Below, in pieces: positions 63,576 through 64,000 of a DNA stretch of 64,000 nt. Source of the DNA: Photobacterium aquimaris (lineage in GTDB: Bacteria > Pseudomonadota > Gammaproteobacteria > Enterobacterales > Vibrionaceae). The translations under genes and the position numbers were made by a program. The stretch lies in contig NZ_MSCC01000001.1 of assembly GCF_002954455.1 (NCBI RefSeq), positions 1,480,275 to 1,544,274 on the forward strand. Direction: 5' to 3'. Numbering within the stretch: position 1 is the stretch's first letter; each line of letters opens with the position of its first letter. The notes beneath the pieces were generated by a model that saw only the letters and a list, made by a program, of their open reading frames with translations, had not been told where the DNA came from and ran no database searches.

Positions 63576-63804
63576 TATTAACAGTAATAGTACAGTGATA
63601 ATTTAGGCTTCGATTTACTGTGCTATTACTGCCCTCATCTCTATCTGATAAATTGTTAGCGTAATTATGAGCCGCAAAAGCCGTTTCACGAAGTGGTTTT
63701 AACGGAATGGGACAGGAAAGTGACCAGAAAAAGATAGGGCTAAGTTTTTGATTAGGCTAGAAACAACAAAGCCTCAGCGTGAGCTGAGGCTTTATCATTT
63801 GAAT
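63576..63804. other. Gap between the phosphoesterase gene and the tRNA cluster
   Basis: No gene is supported. The stem AAAGCCTCAGC (63768-63778) / GCTGAGGCTTT (63783-63793) with a 4-nt loop ends the tRNA transcript on the minus strand and may also stop read-through from the left. Confidence 0.7.
63768..63793 (-). terminator. Terminator of the tRNA-Cys/tRNA-Leu transcript
   Basis: Perfect 11-bp stem with a 4-nt loop; on the minus strand it is followed by TTGTTGTTT, 11 bp beyond the tRNA-Leu CCA end. Confidence 0.8.
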
Positions 63805-63889
63805 TGGTGCCCGAGGACGGACTTGAACCGTCACTCCCGAAGGAAACGGATTTTGAATCCGTCGTGTATACCAATTTCACCACTCGGGC
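63805..63889 (-). tRNA. tRNA-Leu (anticodon CAA)
   Basis: 85 nt including an encoded CCA. On the minus strand the acceptor GCCCGAG pairs with CTCGGGC; the anticodon stem ACGGA/TCCGT holds the loop TTCAAAA with anticodon CAA; a long variable arm (TTCC..GGGAG) and GGTTCAAGTCC T-loop are typical of leucine tRNA. It reads UUG. Confidence 0.96.
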
Positions 63890-63908
63890 TTTTATTCTCA
63901 TAAGAGAA

Positions 63909-63982
63909 TGGAGGCGCGTCCCGGAGTCGAACCGAGGTACACGGATTTGCAATCCGCTGCATAGCCACTCTGCCAACGCGCC
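63909..63982 (-). tRNA. tRNA-Cys (anticodon GCA)
   Basis: 74 nt including encoded CCA. The acceptor GGCGCGT pairs with ACGCGCC, discriminator U, the anticodon stem GCGGA/TCCGT encloses TTGCAAA with anticodon GCA, and the T-loop is GGTTCGACTCC. It lies 19 bp upstream of tRNA-Leu in the same transcript; further tRNAs may lie beyond the right edge. Confidence 0.96.
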
Positions 63983-64000
63983 AACGTTACTAGGTTATCC

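Noticed and set aside
63752..63976. Minus-strand reading frame of 74 codons at the right edge
   Set aside because: It lies across tRNA-Leu, tRNA-Cys and their terminator and has no coding features.

Overview
The window is an AT-rich bacterial chromosome segment packed with genes on both strands. The gene content points to a marine gammaproteobacterium of the Vibrionaceae, most likely Photobacterium; this is inferred from a chromosomal Qnr protein, the ebgRAC and galTKM clusters, a secreted GH18 chitinase, UPF0319/YccT, the yccA-tusE-yccX-rlmI-yccT neighbourhood and an ArsJ-type arsenic locus. No phage, plasmid, CRISPR array or complete insertion sequence is visible. The only mobile-element relative is a lone RAYT/Y1 transposase.

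Layout, 1-16 kb: the artPIQM arginine ABC transporter with a candidate ArgR box; an orphan MinE-like protein; an HcaT-like MFS carrier; a cbb3 oxidase cluster (cytochrome c, ccoN, ccoO and a very long five-heme CcoP); a lysine riboswitch in front of an NhaC-type lysine transporter (LysW); a glyoxalase I; qnr; a cystatin-fold lipoprotein; a CHMI-like isomerase; a beheaded TetR regulator; and the RAYT transposase.

16-33 kb is a galactose/beta-galactoside block: a GalR/GalS repressor, galTKM (galE is not here) behind a promoter with clear CRP and GalR sites, then ebgR, ebgA, ebgC and an APC permease. EbgAC would release galactose from beta-galactosides, GalM would mutarotate it and GalK/GalT would feed it to the Leloir pathway. 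A membrane GGDEF/EAL protein and a small Gln-rich protein follow.

33-44 kb is rich in solute uptake: GltS, an OFA-family MFS carrier and the aapJQMP general amino-acid ABC transporter, whose aapQ is frameshifted at a T7 run. Then come yccA, tusE, acylphosphatase, rlmI and yccT, a set also found together in E. coli.

44-64 kb: a 1067-residue secreted chitinase, an L,D-transpeptidase-like protein, a cysteine hydrolase, a HAD hydrolase and a GAF/PAS/GGDEF/EAL protein. The arsenic locus follows in two transcription units: an ArsC-ArsR fusion plus a dual-specificity-type phosphatase, then GAPDH plus ArsJ. Both units are preceded by the same 21-bp operator-like element. The window closes with a 2OG-Fe(II) oxygenase, an EamA transporter, a SpoU methyltransferase, a CspA-type cold-shock gene with a long leader, a membrane metallophosphoesterase, and tRNA-Leu(CAA) and tRNA-Cys(GCA) at the right edge.

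The most unusual items are the pentaheme CcoP-dehydrogenase-cytochrome fusion, the arsenic locus (fused reductase-regulator without the usual cysteine sensor, an added tyrosine-phosphatase-like enzyme, duplicated operator), the orphan MinE, the cystatin lipoprotein and the broken aapQ.
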